Of a stretch of 64,000 bases of DNA, positions 1 to 8,311 are shown piece after piece (position 1 is the first letter of the stretch; each line of letters begins with the position of its first letter). Position numbers and translations under genes: made by a program. Origin of the DNA: Mycolicibacterium hodleri (lineage in GTDB: Bacteria; Actinomycetota; Actinomycetes; Mycobacteriales; Mycobacteriaceae); NCBI RefSeq assembly GCF_006439015.1, contig NZ_RCZG01000004.1:310001-374000 (forward strand), given 5' to 3'. A model generated the notes under the pieces. That model saw only the letters and a list, made by a program, of their open reading frames with translations, made no database searches and was not told the DNA's origin.

Positions 1-718
1 TGGTGCCGTTCGCGATCGCCGAGGCGAGGTCACCGGTCGGTGTCTCCCTGCGCGACGCCGTCAGCTTCGAGAAGTACGCGAAGAAGTCGAGCAGCACGGC
101 GAGCTGATCCTCCAGCGAGCCGCCGTCGCGCTTGTACTCGTCGTCATCACCGCCGAACATCTCCTGCGTCAGAGAGTGCATGCGCCCGAAGTCGGATTCG
201 GGAAGGCCCAGCAGCGACATGATCACGTACAGCGGGAAGTCGACGGCGATGTCGGTGACGAAGTCGCACTCCGGTCCGATGTCGCGCATCTTGTCGACAT
301 AGCGCTTGGCCAACTCGTCGACACGGACCTGAAGCTCGCGCATGGCCTTCGGGCGGAACCAGTCCGCCCCGATCTTGCGCACCTTGCGGTGGTGGGGATC
401 GTCCATGTGAATCAGGGTGCGCAAGCCCATGCCCGCCTCGAGCTGTTCCTTGGCCATGTCGTCGGCAGCGGCCGTGGACAGAAGTGGGCGCGGTTCGCTG
501 AGGAACAGCTCGTTGTCGCGTTCGATCGCCATGATGTCGGCGTGCTTGGTGATGGCCCAGAATGGTCGATAGGGCGGATTGTCAACCCAGGCAACGGGAT
601 TGTTCGCACGTAGCTCCGTGAGCGCGGCATGCAGACGCTCGTCGTCGGCGTAGGCCGTGGGGTCGGCCAGGACCTCGGCGGCCGGGTCCATTACGCGGCC
701 GTTGGTCGATGTGCTCAT
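1..718 (-). CDS. Cytochrome P450, N-terminal part (cut by window start)
   Basis: Reading the minus strand from an ATG at 718 gives an open frame of 239 codons that runs off the window. It starts MSTSTNGRVMDPAAEVLADP and contains FWAITKHADIMAIE and HMDDPHHRKVRKI, the helix-C H..R region of bacterial class I P450s. The I-helix and the haem-ligand Cys would lie beyond the window, so substrate and subfamily cannot be assigned. An AGGAG ribosome site lies just upstream of the start. The gene is divergent from the esterase gene and has a TTGACA/GCGTAT promoter overlapping an inverted repeat (743-758). It is probably a soluble monooxygenase fed electrons by ferredoxin, as usual for mycobacterial P450s; that is family knowledge. 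Confidence 0.9.
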   Translation of the reverse strand, partial: MSTSTNGRVMDPAAEVLADPTAYADDERLHAALTELRANNPVAWVDNPPYRPFWAITKHADIMAIERDNELFLSEPRPLLSTAAADDMAKEQLEAGMGLRTLIHMDDPHHRKVRKIGADWFRPKAMRELQVRVDELAKRYVDKMRDIGPECDFVTDIAVDFPLYVIMSLLGLPESDFGRMHSLTQEMFGGDDDEYKRDGGSLEDQLAVLLDFFAYFSKLTASRRETPTGDLASAIANGT

Positions 719-728
719 GAGACTCCTG

Positions 729-758
729 ATACGCGGGCTGTACTTGACGGGTGTCAAG
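729..758 (-). promoter_or_regulatory. P450 promoter with overlapping inverted-repeat operator
   Basis: On the minus strand TTGACA (757-752) and GCGTAT (734-729) are 17 bases apart, a good sigma-A spacing in front of the P450 ATG at 718. The -35 lies inside a perfect inverted repeat CTTGAC-GGGT-GTCAAG at 743-758, the shape of a TetR-type operator. The regulator is not identified; no regulator gene adjoins within the window. Confidence 0.55.
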
Positions 759-853
759 CCGAAGCTTAGGTGGGGCCGCAGAGCGCGATGGCCGAATTGC
801 GGGATCGGTCCACGGTCCGTTCGGGCACGGCGCGGCCATCGGTGGGTCTTCAG

Positions 854-859
854 TAGGCT
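854..859 (+). promoter_or_regulatory. -10 element of the esterase gene (leaderless)
   Basis: TAGGCT ends 8 bases before the ATG at 868, the spacing typical of mycobacterial leaderless transcripts. No Shine-Dalgarno sequence is needed in that reading. A GTG at 862 is a less attractive alternative start. Confidence 0.45.
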
Positions 860-867
860 CGGTGGGG

Positions 868-2457
868 ATGCGCTCCGAACCGTTTAGCCGCCGTGCGATG
901 GCGATGGTGTTGGCGGTTCTCGTGTTGCTGGCCGGCTGCACCCGAGGCGAAGCGCCTGCTCCGTCGACACCGCCCCGACCATCTGCCGACCCCGCCATCG
1001 TCCAGACCGCGACCGGAGCCGTCCGCGGCGTGGTCGCATCCGATCACCGCCGGTTCGACGGAATCCCATACGCGGCACCGCCCGTTGGTCCGCTGCGGTG
1101 GCAGCCGCCTGCGCCTGCCCCGACGTGGCAAGGGGTGCGCGACGCGACCCATACCGGTCCGCGCTGCGTCCAGGACTCAAGCGACCTCGAGATGGGTCGG
1201 AGGATGTCCGAGGACTGTCTGACGCTGAACGTCTGGACTCCACCTCCGTCGGAGCGCAAGCGCGCGGTGATGGTCTGGATCCACGGAGGCGCGTTCATCA
1301 ACGGCAGCTCCGGCATCTACGACTCGCGTTGGCTGGCCTCGCGGGGGGACATCGTCGTGGTCACCCTCAACTATCGGCTCGGTGCGCTCGGCTTCCTGGC
1401 ACACCCGGCGCTCGGTGCCCCGGGTGCCGTCGGCAACTACGGATTGGCCGATCAGCAGGCCGCGCTGCGCTGGGTGCACGACAACATCGAGAACTTCGGC
1501 GGTGACCCCGACGCCGTCACCATTGCCGGTGAGTCCGCGGGCGGTATGTCGGTGTGCGATCACCTCGTCGCCCCCGGATCTGAAGGCCTCTTCCGCGCGG
1601 CGCTCATTCAAAGCGGTCCGTGCCAGGCTCAGGTCGCGCTGCCCGAGGCGCAGCGGATCAGCATCGACTACGCCCGTGGTGCGGGCTGTGACGATCTCAG
1701 AACCGTTGCCGACTGCCTTCGCGGGTTGCCGGCGGCCAAGCTACGAAAACCTTTGTGGTACTACCACATCGGCGACGATGCCCTGAGCGGTCCGGTGACG
1801 GGGACGAGGGCGTTGCCGGTCGATCCGATGACGGCGATCGCGGAGGGGCAGGCCGCCAAGGTACCCGTCGCAATCGGCACCAACCGCGACGAATTCACGC
1901 TGTTCGTCGCCATGCAGTACCTCCGGCTGAAGAAGCCGTTTGCCCCGGCGCAGTATCCGCAACTGCTGTCGCAGACGTTCGGTCGCGCCGCCGCCGAAGT
2001 CGCCATTCATTACCCACTGACCCGATACGAGGGAAGCGTGGCGCTCGCGTACTCGGCGGCCGTGACAGACGGCGTGTTCGCCTGCGTCGCGGACCGGATG
2101 GCAGAGGGCCTTGCCAGGAAGGACTCCGTCTACGCCTACGAGTTCAACGACCGGGGCGCTCCTGCTCCGGAGGCTCTACGCACGCTGCCCTTTCCCGTCG
2201 GCGCCAGTCACTCGCTCGAGCTGCGCTACCTCTTCGACATGGGTGGCGCACCGGCGCTGAGTCCCGACCAGCAGGAGTTGTCCAACGAGATGATCGACGC
2301 GTGGAGCCAGTTCGTCCGCGACGGCCATCCCGGCGATGACTGGCCCGCCTTCGGTGGCGAGGAAGCGCGGTTGTCATTGCAGCCCGGCGGCAGCAGGGTG
2401 GAGACCGACTTCGATCAGACGCATCAGTGCCCGTTCTGGGCCGGGCTGAAGGAATGA
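868..2457 (+). CDS. Secreted lipoprotein type-B carboxylesterase
   Basis: 529 residues. The N-terminus MRSEPFSRRAMAMVLAVL ends in the lipobox LLAGC, so the mature protein should be lipidated and anchored outside the membrane. The rest is an alpha/beta-hydrolase of the type-B carboxylesterase family. It shows an oxyanion-hole HGGAFINGS, nucleophile elbow GESAGG with Ser223, acid Glu342 in GTNRDEF and His448 in GASHSLE; the triad is complete. Such enzymes hydrolyse carboxylic esters (lipid or xenobiotic); the exact substrate is unknown. The start at 868 is preferred to an in-frame codon at 751 because it begins the signal sequence and sits behind a TAGGCT element. The gene is divergent from the P450. 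Confidence 0.9.
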   Translation: MRSEPFSRRAMAMVLAVLVLLAGCTRGEAPAPSTPPRPSADPAIVQTATGAVRGVVASDHRRFDGIPYAAPPVGPLRWQPPAPAPTWQGVRDATHTGPRCVQDSSDLEMGRRMSEDCLTLNVWTPPPSERKRAVMVWIHGGAFINGSSGIYDSRWLASRGDIVVVTLNYRLGALGFLAHPALGAPGAVGNYGLADQQAALRWVHDNIENFGGDPDAVTIAGESAGGMSVCDHLVAPGSEGLFRAALIQSGPCQAQVALPEAQRISIDYARGAGCDDLRTVADCLRGLPAAKLRKPLWYYHIGDDALSGPVTGTRALPVDPMTAIAEGQAAKVPVAIGTNRDEFTLFVAMQYLRLKKPFAPAQYPQLLSQTFGRAAAEVAIHYPLTRYEGSVALAYSAAVTDGVFACVADRMAEGLARKDSVYAYEFNDRGAPAPEALRTLPFPVGASHSLELRYLFDMGGAPALSPDQQELSNEMIDAWSQFVRDGHPGDDWPAFGGEEARLSLQPGGSRVETDFDQTHQCPFWAGLKE

Positions 2458-2626
2458 GATGTCGACACCCAATCACGCCGCGAGCAGGTCGGCGTAGGGA
2501 AGGCCGCGCGGTTCGCGGAGCCCAACGATTCTCCTCGCAAGAAAAATGAGGGAAACCCTGCGTCCCGTTGCTCCTAGCTGACGAACGAGGTCCACCAGGG
2601 ACCGCGACGTCATCAAGGAGATCGAC

Positions 2627-2992
2627 ATGTTCACCACCTCGGCCACCCGCAAGCTGACCCGTTTCCAGTACGCGGCGACGATCCTCGGCGCTCTTGCCGT
2701 TGCCGCCTTGGCACCGGCGACCGCCCACGCCACCGACAACCAGCCGACCGGCACCGGCGGCGGCTGCCACTACACCGACGCCGATGGCTACGACGTCCCG
2801 ATAGACGACGGTCAGGACGTGTTCGTCGACGGAAAGATCGTCTCCTGCCGCGGCGGCTCGATCGTCGTCACCACGGCGCCGATGCACGGTGCGGGCAGCG
2901 TGCGGGGGCAACTCGACCCCAACCTGTCGGTGTTGGCCGAGACGCCTCGGAAGTCGCCACTGGTGAACCGACCGGTCTCGAAGGCACCCTGA
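2627..2992 (+). CDS. Small secreted protein of unknown function
   Basis: 121 residues with a good ribosome site (AAGGAG) before the ATG. Residues 1 to about 35 form a signal peptide: a basic start, the hydrophobic stretch TILGALAVAALAPATA and an A-H-A cleavage site. The mature part has two Cys (GGCHYTD and VSCRGG) that could form one disulfide, and an acidic middle segment (YDVPIDDGQD). I do not recognise a family. It stands alone between the esterase and the DUF4442 remnant. Confidence 0.75.
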   Translation: MFTTSATRKLTRFQYAATILGALAVAALAPATAHATDNQPTGTGGGCHYTDADGYDVPIDDGQDVFVDGKIVSCRGGSIVVTTAPMHGAGSVRGQLDPNLSVLAETPRKSPLVNRPVSKAP

Positions 2993-2998
2993 GCCCGG

Positions 2999-3131
2999 TC
3001 AGGTCGGCGTCACCCAGGTGGTGATGTCGGCGTGCTCAACGCACTCGGCGCGGGAGTGGAGGTCTAGCGGGTCGAATCGTGCGATCGCCCGCAGCGACGT
3101 CGTCGCCCTGGCGAGGTACTCCGTCACGAAG
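2999..3131 (-). pseudogene. DUF4442 gene, 3' remnant
   Basis: Minus-strand residues FVTEYLARATTSLRAIARFD followed by a tail ending ADITTWVTPT look like the C-terminal part of mycobacterial DUF4442 (hotdog thioesterase-like) proteins. The same frame continues upstream to 3244 but resembles nothing there. The matching N-terminal part lies at 7419-7616 on the same strand, 4.3 kb away. The whole middle of the domain (about 50 residues, around the expected NH..HA motif) is absent from both pieces, so the gene should be dead. The family match is from memory of the family, not from a search. Confidence 0.6.
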
Positions 3132-3244
3132 GCCGGCGTGAACAAGTTCCCTTCCCCGTCGTCGGAATCTCTGTTCTCCTTCCGGTTGTTGATCGCCGCC
3201 ACCCGAAGCACCACCACGTCGTTTGACGGACCGTTAGCAACCAA

Positions 3245-3525
3245 GCGAAGCAGCTGCGAGTGGAGCTGACCAGACCTGACTTAGAACCAGATCGACTCAT
3301 GCTCGCGCCGTGCTTATTCGCCGCCGGGCCAACTGAAACCTTCGGGACACTGCTGCACGGAGCGCCGCGCCCAACCCTGACGGAGCTGACACCTAACAGC
3401 GGCGGCAACGTTTCTACATAAGGCCGGCGTCGATGGCAGTGACGTGAAAACGGTGTGGAACGCGCTGCACTGCACACCAGTGAAGGCTGGACCCACCACT
3501 CGGACCGGAGGTAACCGTCACCCAA
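3245..3525. other. Stretch with no recognisable gene
   Basis: Short overlapping frames occur here on both strands but none has a plausible ribosome site, length or recognisable product. Base composition looks more even than in the neighbouring core genes. I see nothing else in it. Confidence 0.4.
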
Positions 3526-3780
3526 TTGGGTATCGCCGCCGATATTCTCGGGCTCGGACGTGAGTTTATCGACCAAGACTTTGCTCGTCGGACGCACTTG
3601 GACTGGCCTCGCGAGGACCGCGATTACACAGTTGCGGCAATTATCGTCGGGCACGCCGAACGCAACCCGGCCAAGTCGAGTCCGGTGAACCATCTCGGCC
3701 ATCTGCACTACCCCGCACAATCCGCACCGAACTGGTTCGACCTGATCGACGCTGCGGGGCGGATAGCAACCGTCGGGTGA
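3526..3780 (+). CDS. Doubtful small hypothetical protein
   Basis: 84 codons from a TTG, or a fragment of a longer frame. The product begins LGIAADILGLGREFIDQDF and ends LIDAAGRIATVG. The composition is protein-like (mixed charged and hydrophobic residues, few runs), but there is no clear start signal and no family I recognise. It could be a remnant of a larger gene carried on the island. Confidence 0.25.
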   Translation: MGIAADILGLGREFIDQDFARRTHLDWPREDRDYTVAAIIVGHAERNPAKSSPVNHLGHLHYPAQSAPNWFDLIDAAGRIATVG

Positions 3781-3868
3781 CGGGTCGCTGACGCGAGGCA
3801 ATGACAACCGCTAGCGATGACCTCGGTGAACAACTGCGTATGCCCTGTTCGAAGCACACCCTCAGCGG

Positions 3869-3874
3869 TAAACT
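3869..3874 (+). promoter_or_regulatory. Possible -10 of the lectin/Vps62 pair
   Basis: TAAACT stands 36 bases upstream of the ATG at 3910. No convincing -35 hexamer accompanies it. Confidence 0.25.
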
Positions 3875-3909
3875 GTGTCGTCGCCGGGGATGCAAATCAT
3901 GGGGGTCCG

Positions 3910-4953
3910 ATGTCCGATCAGTGGGAGTTGATTCTCCATCACACCTATGCCGGCACACCGGGGGTGATCTTCGACCACTCACCGGGACGAGGCAGTCACG
4001 GTGTGGCGGTTGGACTGTCGGACAGTAACTTTCATACCGACGGTGCGGCCGCCGGTTCAGGCGCGGTCAGTTTTGGGCGTGGCAAGCGAATCCGTGTCAC
4101 GCCGACCAAAGGCTGGACCACGTTGCGTGGGATACGTGGTGAAGTGATCTGCCGCCCGAACCGCGCCGACTCCGGCGGACGTCTCATCCATGCCGACTCA
4201 TTCAAGTTCCACATGGTCGGCGGATCGGTGGGGCTGGACATCAGAACCGGCACCGGCTTCAGTCGGTTCTTCGGCGAATACCCGTCTGGCGTTCTGCCCG
4301 TGCAGTGGACCAAGGTCGGCTTTGTCTACGACGGCATCGCCACCTGCGTCATCACCTCCGACGGGGTGCCGCTGCGCACCTCGACTGACGTCCCACTGCA
4401 CCAAGTCTCCCCGGCCGCGAATGTCACCATCGGTAGTGAGAGCGAGGCTGACAACCCGTTCGACGGCCAGATCGATGACGTGAAGATCTGGCGACTCGAC
4501 CCGCATTTCATCAACAATCAATTCACCGGCCGACCCGTGCCGCCGGATGTCCCTGGCTGCTGGGTCTCCTGGGGCCGGAAGTTCCGAGACGCACTTGACG
4601 ACCTCGCCAAGGAAAACTCTGAATGCCCTGCGCACATAGTCAAGTTAGTAAATGAACTTGTCACCGTAGCCACCGCCAAGGCGCTAACGCACAGCGAGTC
4701 AAGCCGGCTGCGCTGGCTCGGTGCCGCACGTCAGTACCAGGATTACTGGCAAGCCGGAAACCTAGAATCGATCAGCCCGATTCTGGCCGGACTCGAAAGC
4801 GACAGCCGTGCCGACGGGCTCGATCTCACGGCGCTTCCGGAATACCAACGGCTGATAAACGACCCCTGCTGGAAACGGCTGCTGGAAACGGCCCCCCTGA
4901 TGGACTGCGATGTGCAGTTCATCGACATGTTGCGCGGCGCGGTGGAGGCCTAG
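3910..4953 (+). CDS. Concanavalin-A/LamG-like lectin domain protein
   Basis: 347 residues from MSDQWELILHHTYAGTPGVI. Residues 1 to about 195 have the alternating beta pattern and the closing signature NPFDGQIDDVKIWRLD typical of LamG / concanavalin-A-like carbohydrate-binding folds. Residues about 200-347 are mainly helical (FRDALDDLAKENSE, SSRLRWLGAARQYQDYW) and unfamiliar. No signal peptide or membrane segment is visible. An in-frame start at 3817 exists, but its extra 31 residues are not domain-like. The stop is 4 bases before the next ATG, so the two genes are almost certainly cotranslated. Function is unknown; binding of a surface glycan is a guess from the fold. Confidence 0.7.
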   Translation: MSDQWELILHHTYAGTPGVIFDHSPGRGSHGVAVGLSDSNFHTDGAAAGSGAVSFGRGKRIRVTPTKGWTTLRGIRGEVICRPNRADSGGRLIHADSFKFHMVGGSVGLDIRTGTGFSRFFGEYPSGVLPVQWTKVGFVYDGIATCVITSDGVPLRTSTDVPLHQVSPAANVTIGSESEADNPFDGQIDDVKIWRLDPHFINNQFTGRPVPPDVPGCWVSWGRKFRDALDDLAKENSECPAHIVKLVNELVTVATAKALTHSESSRLRWLGAARQYQDYWQAGNLESISPILAGLESDSRADGLDLTALPEYQRLINDPCWKRLLETAPLMDCDVQFIDMLRGAVEA

Positions 4954-4957
4954 GACC

Positions 4958-7183
4958 ATGGCACGTACCAGCCTGACTTCCGGCGATTCCACCTTCAACG
5001 CAAGCCAATTCAACACCGCAATCATCACCCCCGGAGCCAACACCCTTGTGCTGATGTTCGTCGCCAGCGCTCGGTCGGCGCCTGGGGGCGCCACCCCCAC
5101 CAAGCCGCGCGCCAGTGGCAACGGGCTGACCTGGGAATCAATACAAACCGTTACCACGGGCGGTGACCGCCGTCTGACGTGCTTTCGCGCGTTCGGAGCC
5201 GCACCCACCGCGGGCGCGGTCACCATCGACTTCGCGGACCAGATCCAAGATCTGTGCGCGTGGTCAATCTTCGAGTACGACGGCGTCAACACCACCGCGG
5301 GCGGCGTCAACGCGATAGGACAGAGCAAGAGCGGATCGGCCACCGGAACGACACTGACCATCACTCTAGACACGCCAAGTGACCCAGCCCGCAACACCGC
5401 AGTCGGTGCGATCATGCTTGCACTGAACATCGAACTGGCGCAATCGATTACGGCCGGAAGCGGGTTCGTCCAGATCCACCAGCAAAATCCCAACAAATTA
5501 GCAGGCAGAGGCGCCACCCTGCAGACTCAGGACGCCACCGCGGGCAATTCCGGGGTCAACTGGACGTGGAACGCCTCCGAGCCGGCGGTGGGCATAGTCG
5601 TCGAAGTAAAGGCTGCGCCGGTCGGAGGCACCGATCCGGGCGGCACCGATCCGGGCGGCACCAATCCCGGGGGAACCGGCAGCAGCACCACCGATCCGGT
5701 AGCTCTGGCAAAGCATTTCGAACCGGTGCTGTTCTTCGATCCGGCCGAGTCGCATTTCCCGGTGGATGCCAAGCGTTATGTGGAGGCCGCTGCGCTATGG
5801 TCGGCCGGGCCGGCCTTCGACGATCACAACACGTGGGGTGGTGCGCCGGGCGCTTCATTCCCCCGAAATCCGCTGGTTCCGGCGGGCCAACTCCGCGCGA
5901 TGCCGAACGAGGGAGGCACGCATCTCGGAAGCAAGCCGGAATTCGTGGTTGCCGACGCCGCCCATGAGCGGTTTCTGGAGTTCGGCGGGTGGAAGGACAA
6001 CGCCGATCCGCCGAACCACGAAGCGGCCGTCACAGCGGCGACCACCAACCTCTACGCCGATCGCGCGAAGATCGTCGCGGACCAAGTAGGGGCGCTGGAT
6101 GGAGCGCGGCGCTGGTATCACGCTGAGTTCTTCGACTCCGCGCGACTGACGCGGCTCTTCCCCGCCGGAGCGGCGCCGGATCTGGGCGCACTGCTGAAGA
6201 AGCAGTTCACGAACCCGGCGATGCTGTGCTATTACTTTTTCTTCCCGGCACACGAACAGGGCGTCGGTGCAGACACCTGCGACACCGTCGACGCAACGGA
6301 AGTTTCCTGCCATGCCGGCGACTGGCAGTGCGTCGCGCTACTTCTGGAGAGTGACGGTAGCGGGGTCGCGGCGGGCTACGCGCCGAAATTCTTCGGGTAC
6401 ACCGGCTTGCGACCCGCGCCGCGCGCCGACGGCAGCTACGCGCCTTATCAGTTCGACGCCGAAGACCGGGTCGCGATGAAGGTGCTGCCCTGGCGCAAGG
6501 GCACCGACGCCGCCCCCGTCGAGCCCGCGGTGGATGGCGAAACCCATCCGCGCTTCTTCGTGGCGCGCGGATCGCACAGCCTCTACACCGGTGCGGGCAA
6601 TCAGGAATTGGACCCCTATGTCAACGGCGCACACCCGAACAAGTGCGGGCAACTCGACTCCGGGGAAATCGTGCCGCCGCCGCCGCATGAGACTGATGAC
6701 AAACTCCCCGCGGACTTGGTGATGGTCCTAACGAAGACGTTCGGCGGTGGCCTGCTTGGTACGGCCTGGGGTTTCATTTCCGCCATGGTCGAGCTGATTG
6801 CCGGTATCGAGGAGTTCGGCGGAGCCGCGCCCGCCGACACCTCCGACACCCCCAACGATGACATCGTGCCTACCGCGGCCAACGCCGGCGTGGTCCTCGC
6901 GCCCGGGGGCGTGACCGTCGCCGACGGCGGCCCCGACCCTGAGCGGTGGTCGACCGCGCAGCAATTCGAGAGCAATGGTCGACGCTACGACTTCATCGTT
7001 GACCGCGCGTCGCAGCTGTGGTGGCCGGCCGATGACGGCCAATCCGGCTTCCGCGGGCGCTGGGGTCAACGTGTCCAGTTCGATCCGCTCGGACGTCGCA
7101 GTGGGCCCAAGTTCCCCGACTTCGTGAGGATGTTTCTGTTGGCGGTGGCGTCCGGGGAGACGGAGCTGGGCCTCGACGGCTGA
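4958..7183 (+). CDS. Beta-sandwich / Vps62-like protein
   Basis: 741 residues, start chosen at MARTSLTSGDSTFNASQFNT, 4 bases after the lectin-like gene. Residues 1-221 form a beta-rich module of the type seen in phage tail-associated and surface hypothetical proteins (LVLMFVASARSAP, LTCFRAFGAAPTAG, CAWSIFEYDG). Residues about 222-245 are a low-complexity hinge of TDPGG / TNPGG repeats. From about 246 (LAKHFEPVLFFDPAESHFPV) the protein resembles the Vps62 family, with YYFFFPAHEQG and FFVARGSHSLYTGAG. No signal sequence is seen. The role is unknown. The module order suggests an adhesion- or effector-like protein, possibly of phage origin; this is inference. Confidence 0.65.
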   Translation: MARTSLTSGDSTFNASQFNTAIITPGANTLVLMFVASARSAPGGATPTKPRASGNGLTWESIQTVTTGGDRRLTCFRAFGAAPTAGAVTIDFADQIQDLCAWSIFEYDGVNTTAGGVNAIGQSKSGSATGTTLTITLDTPSDPARNTAVGAIMLALNIELAQSITAGSGFVQIHQQNPNKLAGRGATLQTQDATAGNSGVNWTWNASEPAVGIVVEVKAAPVGGTDPGGTDPGGTNPGGTGSSTTDPVALAKHFEPVLFFDPAESHFPVDAKRYVEAAALWSAGPAFDDHNTWGGAPGASFPRNPLVPAGQLRAMPNEGGTHLGSKPEFVVADAAHERFLEFGGWKDNADPPNHEAAVTAATTNLYADRAKIVADQVGALDGARRWYHAEFFDSARLTRLFPAGAAPDLGALLKKQFTNPAMLCYYFFFPAHEQGVGADTCDTVDATEVSCHAGDWQCVALLLESDGSGVAAGYAPKFFGYTGLRPAPRADGSYAPYQFDAEDRVAMKVLPWRKGTDAAPVEPAVDGETHPRFFVARGSHSLYTGAGNQELDPYVNGAHPNKCGQLDSGEIVPPPPHETDDKLPADLVMVLTKTFGGGLLGTAWGFISAMVELIAGIEEFGGAAPADTSDTPNDDIVPTAANAGVVLAPGGVTVADGGPDPERWSTAQQFESNGRRYDFIVDRASQLWWPADDGQSGFRGRWGQRVQFDPLGRRSGPKFPDFVRMFLLAVASGETELGLDG

Positions 7184-7218
7184 GCAGCAGCGAGTAGCTC
7201 CCGCCTCGCACAAGATAC

Positions 7219-7246
7219 CCCCTCATCTGAGTCATCACATGAGGGG
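7219..7246 (+). terminator. Hairpin after the Vps62-like gene
   Basis: CCCCTCAT (7219-7226) pairs with ATGAGGGG (7239-7246) across a 12-base loop, 35 bases after the stop codon. No T-run follows, as is common for mycobacterial hairpin terminators. Confidence 0.45.
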
Positions 7247-7418
7247 CTGTGGAGGTGGCGAAGGTTTCAACTCCCGAAGCGCACAAGGCTAGGGCGCTGC
7301 CCTGACGGTGATCTGTGGAACGGAGATATTCGGGACACATCGGAATTACCTCTGCATGAGGTCGTCATTGACCGAGGTAGATGGCACGTCCGATGCCTTC
7401 ACGCGGTCGACCCTGTGG

Positions 7419-7616
7419 CTAAACCAGCTTCCTATTGACGAAGAACCACTTCGGCACCGTCACCTCGGCGAATCCCCGCTCCATGCGGACGACGTGCGGC
7501 AACACGGAGGCGGAATAGGGCACGCGCGCCATCGCCGCCGCAGAGAACAGCCGACTTCCGCCTGGGCGTCCGGCCAGCCGTTTCCACATCTGATAGGTGG
7601 TCGTCGGGGTAGTCAC
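7419..7616 (-). pseudogene. DUF4442 gene, 5' remnant
   Basis: From a GTG at 7616 the minus strand encodes MTTPTTTYQMWKRLAGRPGG then SRLFSAAAMARVPYSASVLP and AEVTVPKWFFV, the N-terminal third of a mycobacterial DUF4442 (hotdog-fold thioesterase-like) protein. After WFFV the frame runs into NRKLV and a stop, so the piece is 65 residues against roughly 150 for the family. The C-terminal remnant is at 2999-3131. The promoter side is intact, so a short non-functional peptide may still be made. Confidence 0.65.
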
Positions 7617-7979
7617 GGCGGGCTACCTTACTCTGGGGTAAGTACCCCTTGGCCCAGCGTTGCCGAGGGATTTGGAGTAGGCCCAGTTCTCAGGCATACT
7701 GTTCGGGTTGCCTTGAGCCAGGTTCGCCTGGTCGGGCATACGACCAGCGCCCTTGCGGGCGCGTCCGGTCCCAGCCTCGATCGCGACGGATTTTCCGGCG
7801 CAGGAGAGTGCGCGCAAGGGCGACACACCCGAGCGCGGGGGTCGGTGGACCACAGACAGGTAAACAGCGGCGGCACAGCCAGAGCGCCACCGGGCGGAAC
7901 TTCGCCGGGTGCAGCGCACTGGAAGGCCCAGGCGGACATGGCCCAAGCATGGGCCCGTTAATAGTGAGGTAGGACAAGC
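7617..7979. other. S10 operon upstream and leader region
   Basis: 363 bases without a supported gene. It contains the rpsJ promoter (7672-7700) and about 270 bases of untranslated leader. Short frames in it overlap each other and have no ribosome sites. I saw no leader structure I could match to a known ribosomal autoregulation element. Confidence 0.5.
7672..7700 (+). promoter_or_regulatory. S10 operon promoter
   Basis: TTGGAG (7672-7677) and CATACT (7695-7700) with a 17-base spacer form a good sigma-A promoter. The sequence after it, GGGTTGCCTTGAG, closely matches the segment after the rplN promoter. Confidence 0.65.
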
Positions 7980-8285
7980 GTGGCGGGACAAAAGATCCGC
8001 ATCAGGCTCAAGGCCTATGACCACGAGGCAATTGATGCCTCGGCGCGCAAGATCGTCGAGACGGTCACCCGTACGGGCGCGAGCGTCGTTGGCCCGGTGC
8101 CGCTGCCGACCGAGAAGAACATCTACTGCGTCATCCGGTCCCCGCACAAGTACAAGGACTCGCGGGAGCACTTCGAGATGCGCACCCACAAGCGCCTCAT
8201 CGACATCCTCGACCCGACGCCGAAGACCGTTGACGCTCTCATGCGCATCGATCTGCCGGCGAGCGTCGACGTCAACATTCAATAG
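7980..8285 (+). CDS. rpsJ: 30S ribosomal protein S10
   Basis: 101 residues from a GTG with AGGTAGGA just upstream. The sequence [20 protein letters not shown] and the loop [27 protein letters not shown] are the standard bacterial S10 signature. S10 sits in the head of the 30S subunit and also serves as NusE in transcription antitermination. It is the first gene of the S10 operon, 26 bases before rplC. Confidence 0.98.
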   Translation: MAGQKIRIRLKAYDHEAIDASARKIVETVTRTGASVVGPVPLPTEKNIYCVIRSPHKYKDSREHFEMRTHKRLIDILDPTPKTVDALMRIDLPASVDVNIQ

Positions 8286-8311
8286 TCATCGCAGTAGGAG
8301 ATTCCAGAACA

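Larger units (their letters stand above)
3132..7437. other. Foreign segment between the two halves of a DUF4442 gene
   Basis: This segment lies between the 3' and 5' remnants of one minus-strand gene. It carries a plus-strand pair (3910-7183) of lectin-like and Vps62-like genes, a doubtful small frame (3526-3780) and sequence around 3240-3900 that looks lower in GC than its surroundings. No transposase, integrase or terminal inverted repeat was seen. ACGAAG occurs at both junctions (3126-3131 and 7438-7443); this may be chance, microhomology or a short target duplication. Interpretation as an insertion with partial deletion of the target gene is inference. Confidence 0.5.

Noticed and set aside
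2144..2911. Minus-strand frames opposite the small secreted protein
   Set aside because: The plus-strand protein has a clear signal peptide and AAGGAG site; the minus frames have neither.
3124..3807. 227-codon minus-strand frame across the island edge
   Set aside because: Arg/Ser-rich, no domain, no start signal; it overlaps the better supported DUF4442 remnant.
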